64,000 bases of DNA, taken from the NCBI RefSeq assembly GCF_001457025.1, contig NZ_KQ758606.1, positions 62,001-126,000 of the forward strand, in the 5' to 3' direction. Numbering within the stretch: the stretch's first letter is position 1; every line of letters begins with the position of its first letter. The notes beneath the pieces were generated by a model that was not told the DNA's origin, did no database searches, and worked only from the letters and a program-made list of their open reading frames with translations. Source of the DNA: Pseudarthrobacter enclensis (GTDB taxonomy: Bacteria > Actinomycetota > Actinomycetes > Actinomycetales > Micrococcaceae). This document shows, one piece after another, positions 1 to 7,977 of the stretch. The translations under genes and the position numbers were made by a program.

Positions 1-76
1 GAATTCCGTGGTGTCCTCACGCCACGGCATGGCCTACCTGGCCGAGGCCTACACCGGGTGGCCGGGCCGCGCCTGA
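1..76 (+). CDS. C-terminal end of an unknown protein (partial)
   Basis: An open frame entering from the left edge runs in phase from base 2 to a TGA at 74-76 and encodes about 24 residues ending in AYTGWPGRA. Codon use is GC-rich in third positions like the neighbours, which supports real coding, but the fragment is too short to recognise. It is convergent with the TetR gene that follows on the other strand. Confidence 0.45.
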   Translation, partial: NSVVSSRHGMAYLAEAYTGWPGRA

Positions 77-118
77 CGCCGGACACGCCAGGGAAAGTAC
101 GACGGCGGGCGGCCGGGT

Positions 119-658
119 TCAGGGGGCCAGGAGCCGCCTGATGGTTGCGGCAACGGCTTCCACGTCCGGGGCCTCGTCGCGCCGCACCGTGAGCAGGTGC
201 AGCAGCAGGCCGTCGCCGTAGTCGGCCACGTCCCGTGCCCGGGCTGCAGGGTCCGGGACGCCGAGGGCCGCCAGGGCCTGTTCCAGGTTGCCCACGAGGA
301 GGCGGTGACCGGCGGTGACCGCCTCCGGGCGGTCCAGCGAGAAGGCCATCCGGGCCCGGTTGATGCCGGCGTGCTGCCCGGCCAGTGCCACTACGGTGGA
401 CGCCAGCCGGCCGGCCAGTTCATCGATGTCCCGCGGCGGGCCTGCCGGTCCGCGCTGGCGCAGCAGTTCCGCATCCAGGTCCAGCAGCCGCTCCAGGACC
501 GCATCGACCAGGGCGGAGCGGCTGCGGTAGTAGTTGGAGGTGGTCCCTTCGGCGACCTCCGCGGTGGCGTCCACGGCGCGGTGGGTCAGTCCCTTCATTC
601 CCTTCTCCGCCACCACGGCCAGGGCTGCGTCGAGGAGTTGGGTCCGGCGGTCAGGCAT
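119..658 (-). CDS. TetR/AcrR family transcriptional regulator
   Basis: The 179-residue protein has an N-terminal TetR-type helix-turn-helix (about residues 5-50) in which a recognition helix is followed by the family hallmark TSNYYRSRSALV. The rest is a helical ligand-binding domain of normal length. The gene is divergent from the FAD monooxygenase at 727, and the 68-bp gap holds two inverted repeats, so it probably represses itself and that enzyme. The start is supported by a minus-strand -10 hexamer TAGACT (665-670) lying 6 nt before the ATG, so the transcript is probably leaderless. The ligand is unknown. Confidence 0.85.
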   Translation of the reverse strand: MPDRRTQLLDAALAVVAEKGMKGLTHRAVDATAEVAEGTTSNYYRSRSALVDAVLERLLDLDAELLRQRGPAGPPRDIDELAGRLASTVVALAGQHAGINRARMAFSLDRPEAVTAGHRLLVGNLEQALAALGVPDPAARARDVADYGDGLLLHLLTVRRDEAPDVEAVAATIRRLLAP

Positions 659-670
659 GGCCCCAGTCTA

Positions 671-720
671 GTGACAGGGGGACGTCACCCCTTCCGGTAT
701 CACTACAAAAGTAGTAGCTT
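671..720. promoter_or_regulatory. Divergent promoter/operator region between TetR and FAD monooxygenase genes
   Basis: Two inverted repeats lie here: GTGAC (671-675) with GTCAC (684-688), and ACTAC-AAAA-GTAGT (702-715). The second overlaps the candidate -10 TAGCTT (715-720), which ends 6 nt before the monooxygenase ATG at 727. On the other strand TAGACT (665-670) lies 6 nt before the TetR start. The layout fits TetR repression of both directions; which repeat is the operator is inference. Confidence 0.5.
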
Positions 721-726
721 TGCTGC

Positions 727-1782
727 ATGAACGGAATTTCGGTCATCGGCGGCGGAATCGCAGGGCTGGCACTGGCGGCATGCCTGGACCCGGACAAATT
801 CCAGGTCACGGTGTACGAGAAGAGGCCTGAACTTCCGGCCGTGGGCAACGCCCTGGGCATGTGGCCCAACGCCCAGCGCGCACTGGACCGGCTGGGGATC
901 CTCGGCGAGGCCAGGGCCGTCAGCCCCGTGCTCGGCAGCGGGTCGGTCCGGGACGCCCAGGGTAAGCCCTGGATCACGGTCGACGCAGGCGACATGTTCG
1001 GCATCTCGCGCGTGGACCTGCTGCGCCTGCTGGACGCGGCGGTGCCCGGAACCGTCCGTCGCAGCACCGGCAATGTACAGGCACCGCCCGCGGACGGAAG
1101 CCTGGTGGTGGGTGCCGACGGCGTTCACAGCACGGTCCGCCGGGAGGGGTGGGGGCCGGGCACCGGCGCCAGGCTCTCCCCCTACCTTGCGTTGCGGGGC
1201 ACCCTGCCCACTCCTGTCGGCCCGGACGAGGTTGGCGAGTACTGGGGCCGCGGCGACCTGTTCGGCATGGCGGCTGCCCGCGGCGGCTCGTTCTGGTACG
1301 CCAGCTACCGGTCTGCGGCCGGCCCCTACGGCATCGACCCCGCGGCGGCCCTGGAGGAGGCCCGGGCACGCTATTCCGGCCACGCGCCCGCCATCCGCCG
1401 GACGCTCGCCGCCGCAAGCCCCGGGGACTGCCTGGTGCAGCGCCTGTGGACTGTCCCGCGGCTGGGCTCCTACGTCCACGGGCGCACGGTGCTCATCGGG
1501 GATGCCGCACACGCCATGATGCCCACACTGGGCCGCGGCGCCTGCGAATCCCTGGTGGACGCCGTCACCCTCGCGGACCTTCTCAACACGCTGCCCGAAG
1601 CCGAGGCGCTCCGTGCCTACGACCGGCAGCGGCGGCTGAGGACCCAGGCCCTGGGCGTGGCATCGGCGGCGATGGGGCGCATTGCCCTCGCGGAAGGTGC
1701 CCAGCCCTTACGGGACCGGCTGCTCGGCCTGGCCCGACGCCGGAAGCCGGGTACCGCCGTCGTCCGCGGTACCGCCGCCTGA
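727..1782 (+). CDS. FAD-dependent monooxygenase (PHBH-like)
   Basis: This 351-residue flavoprotein belongs to the aromatic hydroxylase/FAD monooxygenase family. It shows the N-terminal dinucleotide-binding motif VIGGGIAG (residues 6-13), an acidic ribose-binding end (YEKRPE), the DG motif region GADGVHS (about 128-134) and the second FAD motif GDAAHAMMP (about 258-266). It is somewhat short for the family (often 370-400), with a compact substrate domain. Such enzymes use NAD(P)H and O2 to hydroxylate small organic or antibiotic substrates; the substrate cannot be read from sequence. The divergent TetR gene suggests induction by the substrate. No Shine-Dalgarno is visible and a -10 lies 6 nt upstream, so it is probably leaderless. 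Confidence 0.85.
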   Translation: MNGISVIGGGIAGLALAACLDPDKFQVTVYEKRPELPAVGNALGMWPNAQRALDRLGILGEARAVSPVLGSGSVRDAQGKPWITVDAGDMFGISRVDLLRLLDAAVPGTVRRSTGNVQAPPADGSLVVGADGVHSTVRREGWGPGTGARLSPYLALRGTLPTPVGPDEVGEYWGRGDLFGMAAARGGSFWYASYRSAAGPYGIDPAAALEEARARYSGHAPAIRRTLAAASPGDCLVQRLWTVPRLGSYVHGRTVLIGDAAHAMMPTLGRGACESLVDAVTLADLLNTLPEAEALRAYDRQRRLRTQALGVASAAMGRIALAEGAQPLRDRLLGLARRRKPGTAVVRGTAA

Positions 1783-1791
1783 CCACCGGCC

Positions 1792-3639
1792 TCAGGGCCG
1801 GCGCGCGGGTCCGGGCAGAACCCCCTCCTCCGCCGCTGACCCGGAACTGCCGGCCGGTGCGGAACTCTCGGCGAGGACCCCGGCGGCGGAGGCACCGCCT
1901 GCTGCGGGAGCCGCGGGGAGGCGCTTCCGGTTGCCGCTGCGCCGGGACCGGCCGTACACCAGGTACATCGTGACGCCGGTGATCACCATTAACAGCACGG
2001 TGTAGACGAAGGTGTTGGCCACCCCGTCCGTTCCTTCCGCGCCGTCCGTGTTGGCCTTGATGACCAGGCCCAGCGGCTGGAACAACGGGTGAGCCAGGAA
2101 GATGGCGGTGTCGTAATCATCCAGCAGGCTGTTGAAGTTCAGGGCAGTGATGGCTGCCGCCGCCGGCAGCACCAGCGGCAGCAGGATCCGGCGGAAAACG
2201 TAGAGGGTCCTGGCGCCCATCATCGCGGCTGCTTCCTCCAGCGAGGAATTCACTGCGGCGAAGGAAGCCTTCAGCATCCTCAGCGTGAACGGAATCTTCA
2301 CAGTGACAAACGCGATCAGCAGGATCACCGTGGTTCCGGTGAGGACCGCCCCGCCCACCATCGGGTTGGGGTGGTCGTAACTGATGATCAGGCCCAGGGC
2401 GAGCAGGGCCGAGGGCAGGATCCATGGAATGTGCAGCAGGTATTCGAAGAGCGAGGCCACCCAGTTCCGGTATTTCTGCAGCAGGCGGGCCACGAAGAGC
2501 AGCCCGCCGACGGCGATCAGCGCGGCCAGGGCGCTGTAGGCGACGCTGACAACGAACGGACGCAGCCCGGCAGGCTGCGTCAGCACCCGCACGTAGTTGT
2601 CCAGCGTGAGGCTTCCCCAGGTGAGCTGCCCGGTCTGGATCGCCGCTCCGTCCGCGAACGAGTACAGCACAATGAGGACCACGGGAAGCGTGTACACCGC
2701 AAAGAGCAGGTAGGCCACGGCATGGACCGCGATGTTGGCCACCGGATTGCGGATGTCCTGCTTCTGCAGCTCGGAGGACACTTTGGAGACGGAGAAATAG
2801 GTGCCGCCCCGCTCCAGCCGGGACATCACCGCCAGCATCAGCATGGTGGCCACGCCGAGGATCACGGCCAGCAGCGCGGCCAGGTCCCGGGACGTGGGGC
2901 TGTTGGTGAACGTCAGGATCATGGGCGTAATGGTCTGGAAGTCCCGTCCGCCCAGCACCTGGGGTGCGCTGAGGGCACCCAGGCCGGTCAGGAAGGAGAG
3001 GATGGTCACCGCAAACAGGGTGGGTTTGAGCATGGGCAGCACGATGCGCCGCAGAATGGTCCAGGTGGAGGCACCCAGGTTCTTCGCCGCCTCAATGGTC
3101 TGGTAGTCCACGCCCTTCAACGCGTTGGCCACAAACAGCATGTGGTTGGTGGTGGTGGCAAAGGTCATCACCAGCAGGACCGCGAAAAATCCGGAGAACC
3201 AGGCCGGGTCCATGCCCGGGAACACCTGCAGCAGCAGTGAGGTGACGATTCCCTTGTCCCCGTAGATGAACTTGTAGCCCGCCGCCAGCACAATGCCGCC
3301 GTAGATGAAGGTGGTGGCGTACCCCAGGAACAGGATCCGCGATCCCCGGATCCGGAAATAGTGGGTGACCAGGACAATGAAGATGCCCACCACGTTGACG
3401 GTGATGGACAGCGCAACGGCCAGCAGGAAGCTGTTGCCCAGCGCCTTCATGGCCCGCTGCGAGGAGAACAGCTTCTCGGCGGCCCGCCCCGAAAAGCTGC
3501 CGTCCGGGAAGAAGGTGGCCATCAGGACGTGGATGTTCGGCCACACCAGGAACGCGGCGATGAACCAGGTGAGCACCACCCCCACCACCAGCACAAAGGG
3601 GGACCTGGCCATCGACCGGACCGGTGAGGAGCCGCTCAT
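1792..3639 (-). CDS. Iron/phosphonate-type ABC transporter, fused double permease
   Basis: The 615-residue membrane protein contains two consecutive binding-protein-dependent permease domains, each with a cytoplasmic EAA loop: EAAKNLGAS (about residue 177) in the first half and EEAAAMMGA in the second. This double-length architecture is typical of the FbpB/AfuB/ThiP group that imports ferric iron, thiamine or 2-aminoethylphosphonate. The C-terminal 40 residues are Ala/Ser/Gly-rich and low in complexity. It is the last gene of a minus-strand operon, and its ATG overlaps the stop of the ATPase by 4 nt (ATGA). It supplies the membrane channel for the binding protein at 4758-5834. The substrate is not settled. 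Confidence 0.85.
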   Translation of the reverse strand: MSGSSPVRSMARSPFVLVVGVVLTWFIAAFLVWPNIHVLMATFFPDGSFSGRAAEKLFSSQRAMKALGNSFLLAVALSITVNVVGIFIVLVTHYFRIRGSRILFLGYATTFIYGGIVLAAGYKFIYGDKGIVTSLLLQVFPGMDPAWFSGFFAVLLVMTFATTTNHMLFVANALKGVDYQTIEAAKNLGASTWTILRRIVLPMLKPTLFAVTILSFLTGLGALSAPQVLGGRDFQTITPMILTFTNSPTSRDLAALLAVILGVATMLMLAVMSRLERGGTYFSVSKVSSELQKQDIRNPVANIAVHAVAYLLFAVYTLPVVLIVLYSFADGAAIQTGQLTWGSLTLDNYVRVLTQPAGLRPFVVSVAYSALAALIAVGGLLFVARLLQKYRNWVASLFEYLLHIPWILPSALLALGLIISYDHPNPMVGGAVLTGTTVILLIAFVTVKIPFTLRMLKASFAAVNSSLEEAAAMMGARTLYVFRRILLPLVLPAAAAITALNFNSLLDDYDTAIFLAHPLFQPLGLVIKANTDGAEGTDGVANTFVYTVLLMVITGVTMYLVYGRSRRSGNRKRLPAAPAAGGASAAGVLAESSAPAGSSGSAAEEGVLPGPARRP

Positions 3640-4703
3640 GGCAGGGCCGCCGCCGTGTCCTGGGCCCGCAGGGCATTCCCGGTTTCCGGGTGGTACTGGA
3701 GGATGTGTTCCGGCCGCACGTGGACGGTGGTTTCGGTTCCCGGTTCGGGGTGGGCCCCGCCATCTTCCCGGACCAGGAGTCGGATGTCCGCGCCATGGCT
3801 CCGCACCACATACCGGCTGTGGAGGCCGTGGTACGTGCGGGACATAACGGTTCCGGCAAGGCCGACGGCGGCACCCCCGTTCGCGGGGGCGTCCAGGGAC
3901 GCTTTTTCCACCCGCAGGTAGGAGCGGGCTTCCGTGCTGAGGCCGGCGCCGGAGAGCCGGTTCACCTCGGCGACGAATTCCGGGGTCAGGGACGAACTGT
4001 CGCCGATGAAGTTGCAGACGAACTCCGTGGCGGCGTGATCGTAGATCTCCTGCGGGGTTCCCACTTGCTCCACCACGCCCTTGTTGAACACGGCCACGCG
4101 GTCGCTCATGGCCAGGGCTTCATCCTGGTCGTGGGTGACGTACACGGTGGTGATGCCGAATTCGCTCTGCAGGTCCTTGAGCTGCTGCCGGAGCTGGTGC
4201 CGGAGCTTGGCGTCCAGGTTGGACAGGGGTTCGTCCAGCAGCAGGATCTTGGGCCGGAGGACCAGCGCCCTGGCAACAGCCACCCGCTGTTGCTGGCCGC
4301 CGGAGAGCTCAGCGACGTTCTTGGCCAACTGTTCGTCGCTGAGCTCCACCCGGCGGGCGATGTCCCGGACCATCCGGTCACTGTCGGCGCCCTTCTCCTT
4401 CCGGACGCGCAGGCCGAAGGCGATGTTCTCCCACACGCTCATGCTGGGAAACAGGGCGTAGTTCTGGAAGACCATGCCCACCTGCCGTTTGTCGCTCGGA
4501 AGCCGGGTCACGTCCTTCCCGTCCACTGTCACCGTTCCGGCAGCAGGCTGGATGAACCCCGCCAGGGTGCGCAGCGCCGTCGTCTTTCCGCAGCCGGACG
4601 GTCCCAGCAGGGTGAAGAATTCACCCGGCCGGACGTGGAGATCCAACTGCGGAATGGCAGTGAAGCTGCCGAAGGAAACTTTGATGCTGTCCAAGCGGAT
4701 CAT
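3636..4703 (-). CDS. ABC transporter ATP-binding protein (FbpC/PotA type)
   Basis: The 355-residue ATPase has Walker A GPSGCGKTT (about residues 34-42), the signature LSGGQQQR (about 133), Walker B ILLLDEPLSNLD and the switch HD in YVTHDQDEAL. A C-terminal TOBE-like domain of about 100 residues (containing VHVRPEH) makes it a member of the CUT1/Fe3+/polyamine importer ATPases. It lies between the binding protein (54 nt upstream) and the double permease (4-nt overlap), forming a complete importer. Which substrate energises the system is unknown; iron or an organophosphonate is most likely from the architecture. Confidence 0.88.
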   Translation of the reverse strand: MIRLDSIKVSFGSFTAIPQLDLHVRPGEFFTLLGPSGCGKTTALRTLAGFIQPAAGTVTVDGKDVTRLPSDKRQVGMVFQNYALFPSMSVWENIAFGLRVRKEKGADSDRMVRDIARRVELSDEQLAKNVAELSGGQQQRVAVARALVLRPKILLLDEPLSNLDAKLRHQLRQQLKDLQSEFGITTVYVTHDQDEALAMSDRVAVFNKGVVEQVGTPQEIYDHAATEFVCNFIGDSSSLTPEFVAEVNRLSGAGLSTEARSYLRVEKASLDAPANGGAAVGLAGTVMSRTYHGLHSRYVVRSHGADIRLLVREDGGAHPEPGTETTVHVRPEHILQYHPETGNALRAQDTAAALP

Positions 4704-4757
4704 GGCAAACCTGTCTGGTGGCTTCTCGGAGTGGCGGACCGGGCGGCGGGACCGGTG

Positions 4758-5834
4758 CTACGTCATGTACTCGAGTTCGATCTTCTCCACCCAGGCGCCC
4801 ATGTTTTCCTGGACAAAGTCCCAATCGATGTCCTGCTGCTTGAGGTCGGCGAAGAAGTCCACCACCTCGGGGTTGGCCTGGGCCTGCGCACCCTTGTTGA
4901 CCGGCATGGAGTTGAACTGCTTGGCGAACTCGCCCTGGACTTCGGCGCTGCCGAACCAGTCAATGAAATTCTGGGCCTGTTCCTTCTTCTTCGTCCCCTT
5001 GACCAGGGCGATCTGCTCCACCGCCAGCGGGACGCCAACCGACGGTGTGGCGGTGTCCACGTTGACCTTGAAGGACTTCTCGCGCTCGGCGATGATCGAG
5101 GACGGCATCTGCCCCATGTCCACTTCGCCGGACGCTATCCGGGCAAAGAGGTCGGTCTTGGCGACGGCGGGGCTGCCGTTCTGGAAGTACTGCTCCACCT
5201 GCTTCCAGCCTTCGTCGGAGATTCCCAGGTCCCCCGAGTCGTCACGGTAGCGGGTCAGGATGCCGGCGAAGACCAGCTGGGCGGTGGCGGTGCCCAGGCC
5301 GGTGACCCGCTCATAGCGGGCCTTGAATTCATCCTTGGTCCACAGGTCGGTCCAGTCCTGGGGGCCGGTGTCCTTGGAGAACTTGTCCGAGTTGTAGCCC
5401 AGGAGGATGGCCTGCTTGACCAGCGGCCAGTACGTTTCGCCGTCTGCCAGCGAGGTGTCCACGTCCCCGGCCCATGCAGGCTTGTAGGGTTCCAACACGT
5501 CCTCGGCCTTGACCTGCGAGAAGTACATGTTGTTGAGTCCGAACGCGACGTCCGCGATGGGATTGTTCTTTTCGGCGATGAGCTTGTTGGTGGCGTCGGC
5601 GCCTCCGGCTCCCACGATTTCGATGTTGAATCCGGCCTCGCCGGCCTTCTTCGTCACCCAGTCTCCGCGGCCCTCACCGTTGGAGTTGGTGTAGACCACC
5701 AGGGTGTCTGCGGATCCTGCGCCCGGAGCGGATGAGGCGGCCCCGGACTCACCGGGTGACGGGTTGCCTCCTCCGCATCCGGCAAGGAGGGTGGCGGCGA
5801 CGGCGGCGGCAACCAAAGACTGTAATTTACGCAC
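4758..5834 (-). CDS. Extracellular solute-binding lipoprotein, family 1 (AfuA/PhnS-like)
   Basis: The 358-residue protein begins with a signal peptide ending in the lipobox LLAGC, followed by a Gly/Ser/Pro-rich tether, so it is anchored outside the membrane. The mature part starts with LVVYTNS and continues as a type II periplasmic-binding fold with the ADVAFGLNN region typical of AfuA/FutA/PhnS proteins. It is the first gene of a three-gene minus-strand ABC operon. The promoter region upstream holds a cluster of palindromes (5881-5947), indicating specific regulation. Ferric iron and 2-aminoethylphosphonate are both possible ligands; I cannot distinguish them. Confidence 0.85.
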   Translation of the reverse strand: MRKLQSLVAAAVAATLLAGCGGGNPSPGESGAASSAPGAGSADTLVVYTNSNGEGRGDWVTKKAGEAGFNIEIVGAGGADATNKLIAEKNNPIADVAFGLNNMYFSQVKAEDVLEPYKPAWAGDVDTSLADGETYWPLVKQAILLGYNSDKFSKDTGPQDWTDLWTKDEFKARYERVTGLGTATAQLVFAGILTRYRDDSGDLGISDEGWKQVEQYFQNGSPAVAKTDLFARIASGEVDMGQMPSSIIAEREKSFKVNVDTATPSVGVPLAVEQIALVKGTKKKEQAQNFIDWFGSAEVQGEFAKQFNSMPVNKGAQAQANPEVVDFFADLKQQDIDWDFVQENMGAWVEKIELEYMT

Positions 5835-5880
5835 GATCAGGACTCATTTCTGCACTGGAACCGGAGCATGTCCGCACAGC

Positions 5881-5947
5881 CTATAGCCGGGCATGCGGAA
5901 AGCGGGGCCGCTATAGCTATCGATTCGATAAACAGCCCGGCTGTTTA
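5881..5947 (-). promoter_or_regulatory. Cluster of three palindromes upstream of the ABC importer operon
   Basis: Three separate inverted repeats fall in 67 bp: CTATAGC (5881-5887) with GCTATAG (5910-5916); TATCGA-T-TCGATA (5918-5930); and TAAACAGC-CCG-GCTGTTTA (5929-5947). They lie 47-113 bp upstream of the binding-protein start on the minus strand. The last is a perfect 19-bp dyad of the size bound by GntR or LacI-like dimers. No regulator gene is adjacent, so control is probably in trans. Confidence 0.55.
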
Positions 5948-6002
5948 ATCTGGTCCGCTCGCAAAAACGTCTGGAGGCTCCGGGGTGAACCCCGGGTGAA
6001 CC

Positions 6003-6437
6003 TCAGTCCTGCTGCAGTGTTTCGGTCAGGTGGTGGGTGGGGATCCTGTCGCGGTCATAGGTGATCTCGGTGTAGCCGTGGGGTTCGGGCTTGCCCGTGG
6101 CGCTGAGGTTCACGAACACGATCTCCTCGATGGTCAGGATGCTCTGCCTGGTGATCATGTTCCGGACCTCCGCGCGCATGGTGAGCGAGGTGCGGCCGAA
6201 CTTCGTGGCGGTCAGGCCCATTTCGATCAGGTCGCCCTGTACCGCGGAGCTCACGAAGTTGATTTCCGAGATGTACTTGGTGACGGCGCGCCCGTTGCCA
6301 AGCTGCAGGATGGCGTAGATGGCTGCTTCCTCGTCAATCCACTTCAGCAGGCTTCCGCCGAAAAGGGTGCCGTTGGCGTTCAGGTCTTCGGGCCGGACCC
6401 ATTTGCGGGTGCGGAAGGTGATGTCTGCTGTTCCCAT
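6003..6437 (-). CDS. Acyl-CoA thioesterase (hotdog fold)
   Basis: The 144-residue protein is a single hotdog domain of the YciA/BACH type: the motif NANGTLFGGSLLKWIDEEAA (about residues 19-38) forms the central helix with the catalytic acidic and Asn residues. It would hydrolyse acyl-CoA thioesters in the cytoplasm. A minus-strand -10 TAACCT (6444-6449) ends 6 nt before the ATG, so it can be transcribed alone and leaderless, despite lying 58 nt downstream of the acetyltransferase gene. Acyl chain preference is unknown. Confidence 0.85.
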   Translation of the reverse strand: MGTADITFRTRKWVRPEDLNANGTLFGGSLLKWIDEEAAIYAILQLGNGRAVTKYISEINFVSSAVQGDLIEMGLTATKFGRTSLTMRAEVRNMITRQSILTIEEIVFVNLSATGKPEPHGYTEITYDRDRIPTHHLTETLQQD

Positions 6438-6495
6438 AGGCCGAGGTTAGCGGAGGCCGGTCCTTCCGCAGGCAGTGTGACGCCGCGGAACCCGG

Positions 6496-6999
6496 CTAGG
6501 CCATCGCAGTGTGGGCCGCGCTGCGGGAATCGATGGTCTTGGCATAGCAGGCAGAGTGTTCCACGCCGATGTACGGGCCAAAGTTGGGCACGGGTTCGAA
6601 ACCCGAATTCTGGTAGAAGTTCCGCCCGTCCGCCTGCGCGGAGCCGGCCTCCGCCTTGATCCGCGTGATGCCCTGCTTGAACGCCTCCGCCTCCAGGGCT
6701 GCCAGGATGGAACTCGCCACACCCGAGCCGCGGGTATACGGAACCACGTAAAGCCGCTTGATCTCGGCGGTAGTGGGATCGAGCATCCGCAATCCGCCGC
6801 AGCCCACCGGCTGGCCCGACCCCTTGTCGTACGCCACCAGGAACACTGCGCAGTCGGCGCCCGACGGCGGTGGGCCGGGTTCGTGGTCCGCGGTGCCAAA
6901 CCGCGCGTCAAGTTCGGCCTGCTGGGCGCGGCGCAGATCGGCACCCACGGGGTGCGCCCAGGCTACCTGCCTGATGTTCAGCCGCGGATTGGTCTGCAT
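6496..6999 (-). CDS. GNAT family N-acetyltransferase
   Basis: The 167-residue protein has a GNAT fold: the acetyl-CoA pyrophosphate-binding motif A is YTRGSGVASSIL (about residues 102-113), preceded by the beta strand IKRLYVVP. It transfers an acetyl group from acetyl-CoA to an unidentified amine. The C-terminal part retains NFYQNSGFEPV, the usual GNAT motif B. It lies in the same orientation just upstream of the thioesterase, but the two show no clear functional link. Confidence 0.8.
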   Translation of the reverse strand: MQTNPRLNIRQVAWAHPVGADLRRAQQAELDARFGTADHEPGPPPSGADCAVFLVAYDKGSGQPVGCGGLRMLDPTTAEIKRLYVVPYTRGSGVASSILAALEAEAFKQGITRIKAEAGSAQADGRNFYQNSGFEPVPNFGPYIGVEHSACYAKTIDSRSAAHTAMA

Positions 7000-7113
7000 G
7001 TCTGGCCTCGTTTCGCCGAAGGGGTGATGCAGATCAAGGCTAGGGGCGCCCGGTTACGCGGGTGTTTCTGCCGGGTAAGGGTCCGGATAACGCCATGCGG
7101 CCGGCCTGCGGTC

Positions 7114-7151
7114 AACTAGCTTGGCAGGCTAGTTATCAGCTGGTCTAAGAT
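7114..7151 (+). promoter_or_regulatory. Promoter and operator of the MarR gene
   Basis: The perfect inverted repeat AACTAGC-N7-GCTAGTT occupies 7114-7134. A -35-like TTGGCA (7121-7126) lies inside the spacer, and a -10 TAAGAT (7146-7151) ends 6 nt before the ATG at 7158, so the transcript is probably leaderless. Binding of the MarR dimer here would block its own promoter. The same repeat with the same 7-nt spacing recurs after the gene at 7676-7696. Confidence 0.7.
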
Positions 7152-7157
7152 AAACGT

Positions 7158-7685
7158 ATGGTTTCTACAGGCAATGAGGGTTCGGGCTACTGGTACGGTC
7201 CGGATGGTCAGTTGGACTATGCGGCAGCTGTGTTGAAGTCGTTGCGGGACTACCGGGCGGCCGAAACTGCCATCCGACGCTCCACGCGGGACTCCATGGG
7301 CATGGGTGAGACGGACATCCTCGCCCTGCGCTACCTGCTCCGCGCGCAGGCCTCGGGAAAAACGGTGGTACCTAAAGATCTTAGCCACTTCCTGGGCATC
7401 ACCAGCGCCTCCACGACGTCCCTGATTGACCGGCTGGTGACCAGCGGGCACGTGCGCCGCGAGGCGCACCCGTCCGACCGCCGCTCGGTGGTGGTGGTAC
7501 CTACGGTGGAATCCGACACGGAGGTCCGGGAAACCCTCGGCGCCATGCACCGGCGGATGATGACCGTCGCGGAGTCGCTGAGTGCCGAGGAAGCCCGCAC
7601 CGTGGTCGCCTTCTTGGGGCGCATGACCGAAGCCATTGCGGAGCTCGAAGACGCCCACAACAAACTTGCTAGCCAAACTAGCTAG
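7158..7685 (+). CDS. MarR family transcriptional regulator
   Basis: The 175-residue protein has a winged helix-turn-helix (about residues 60-125). Recognisable parts are DLSHFLGITSASTTSLIDRLVTSGHV and the wing region EAHPSDRRSVVV with the conserved DRR turn. It is a cytoplasmic dimeric repressor or sensor. Identical operator-like repeats flank the gene, one over its own promoter and one just before the downstream small-protein/kinase pair, so it likely controls both. The C-terminal codons overlap the beginning of the downstream operator. Its ligand is unknown. Confidence 0.88.
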   Translation: MVSTGNEGSGYWYGPDGQLDYAAAVLKSLRDYRAAETAIRRSTRDSMGMGETDILALRYLLRAQASGKTVVPKDLSHFLGITSASTTSLIDRLVTSGHVRREAHPSDRRSVVVVPTVESDTEVRETLGAMHRRMMTVAESLSAEEARTVVAFLGRMTEAIAELEDAHNKLASQTS

Positions 7686-7696
7686 ATGGGCTAGTT
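7676..7696 (+). promoter_or_regulatory. Second MarR-type operator upstream of the Cys-rich protein/kinase pair
   Basis: AACTAGC (7676-7682) and GCTAGTT (7690-7696) are separated by 7 nt, exactly as in the repeat at 7114-7134. An extra half-site arrangement GCTAG-N5-CTAGC overlaps it at 7669-7683. The site includes the marR stop codon and is followed by an AT-rich stretch (TTATAT, 7695-7700) that may be a -10. This is direct sequence evidence for a shared regulator. Confidence 0.7.
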
Positions 7697-7743
7697 ATAT
7701 GTAAGCTTACGATCAACCGAAGAATTACTGCCTGACGGAAGTA

Positions 7744-7977
7744 GTGAGCGCGTTGATCACATTCGAGAAAACCTCTGCAGGGGGAGCAGAGCGTCTAGTC
7801 CACTGCGGCACACCGATGGAATTGGTGACGCCCGCTGTGCGCCGTGCCGTCATGGGGTACACCTTCGGGCCCGACGAACCCGGCCCTGTTCAATTGCTGC
7901 CCGTGTGGCGCTGCCAGTGCGGTTTCCAGCTCGACGCGTGGAACCCGTTTGGCGAACCGGTTCAGGCGCCCCTGTGA
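7744..7977 (+). CDS. Small Cys-rich (zinc-ribbon-like) protein of unknown function
   Basis: The 77-residue protein carries the pair of Cys clusters VHCG (about residue 20) and RCQCGF (about 56-61), spaced as in a small zinc ribbon, though only three Cys are present, so metal binding would need His or another ligand. It has no signal peptide or membrane segment. The start is GTG at 7744; a TTG at 7753 with better spacing to GGAAG (7737-7741) is an alternative. Its TGA overlaps the GTG of the kinase gene (GTGA), so the two are translationally coupled. Function is not known; regulation by the upstream MarR is inferred. Confidence 0.65.
   Translation: MSALITFEKTSAGGAERLVHCGTPMELVTPAVRRAVMGYTFGPDEPGPVQLLPVWRCQCGFQLDAWNPFGEPVQAPL

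Noticed and set aside
1-6. GAATTC at the very first base, as if the sequence started at a cloning site
   Set aside because: A six-base match at a window edge is not evidence of anything; no vector-like sequence follows.
3624-5735. Long open frame of about 700 codons on the plus strand
   Set aside because: It is antisense to the well-supported ATPase and binding-protein genes and arises from third-position GC bias. The product is full of H, Q and G runs and has no recognisable domain.
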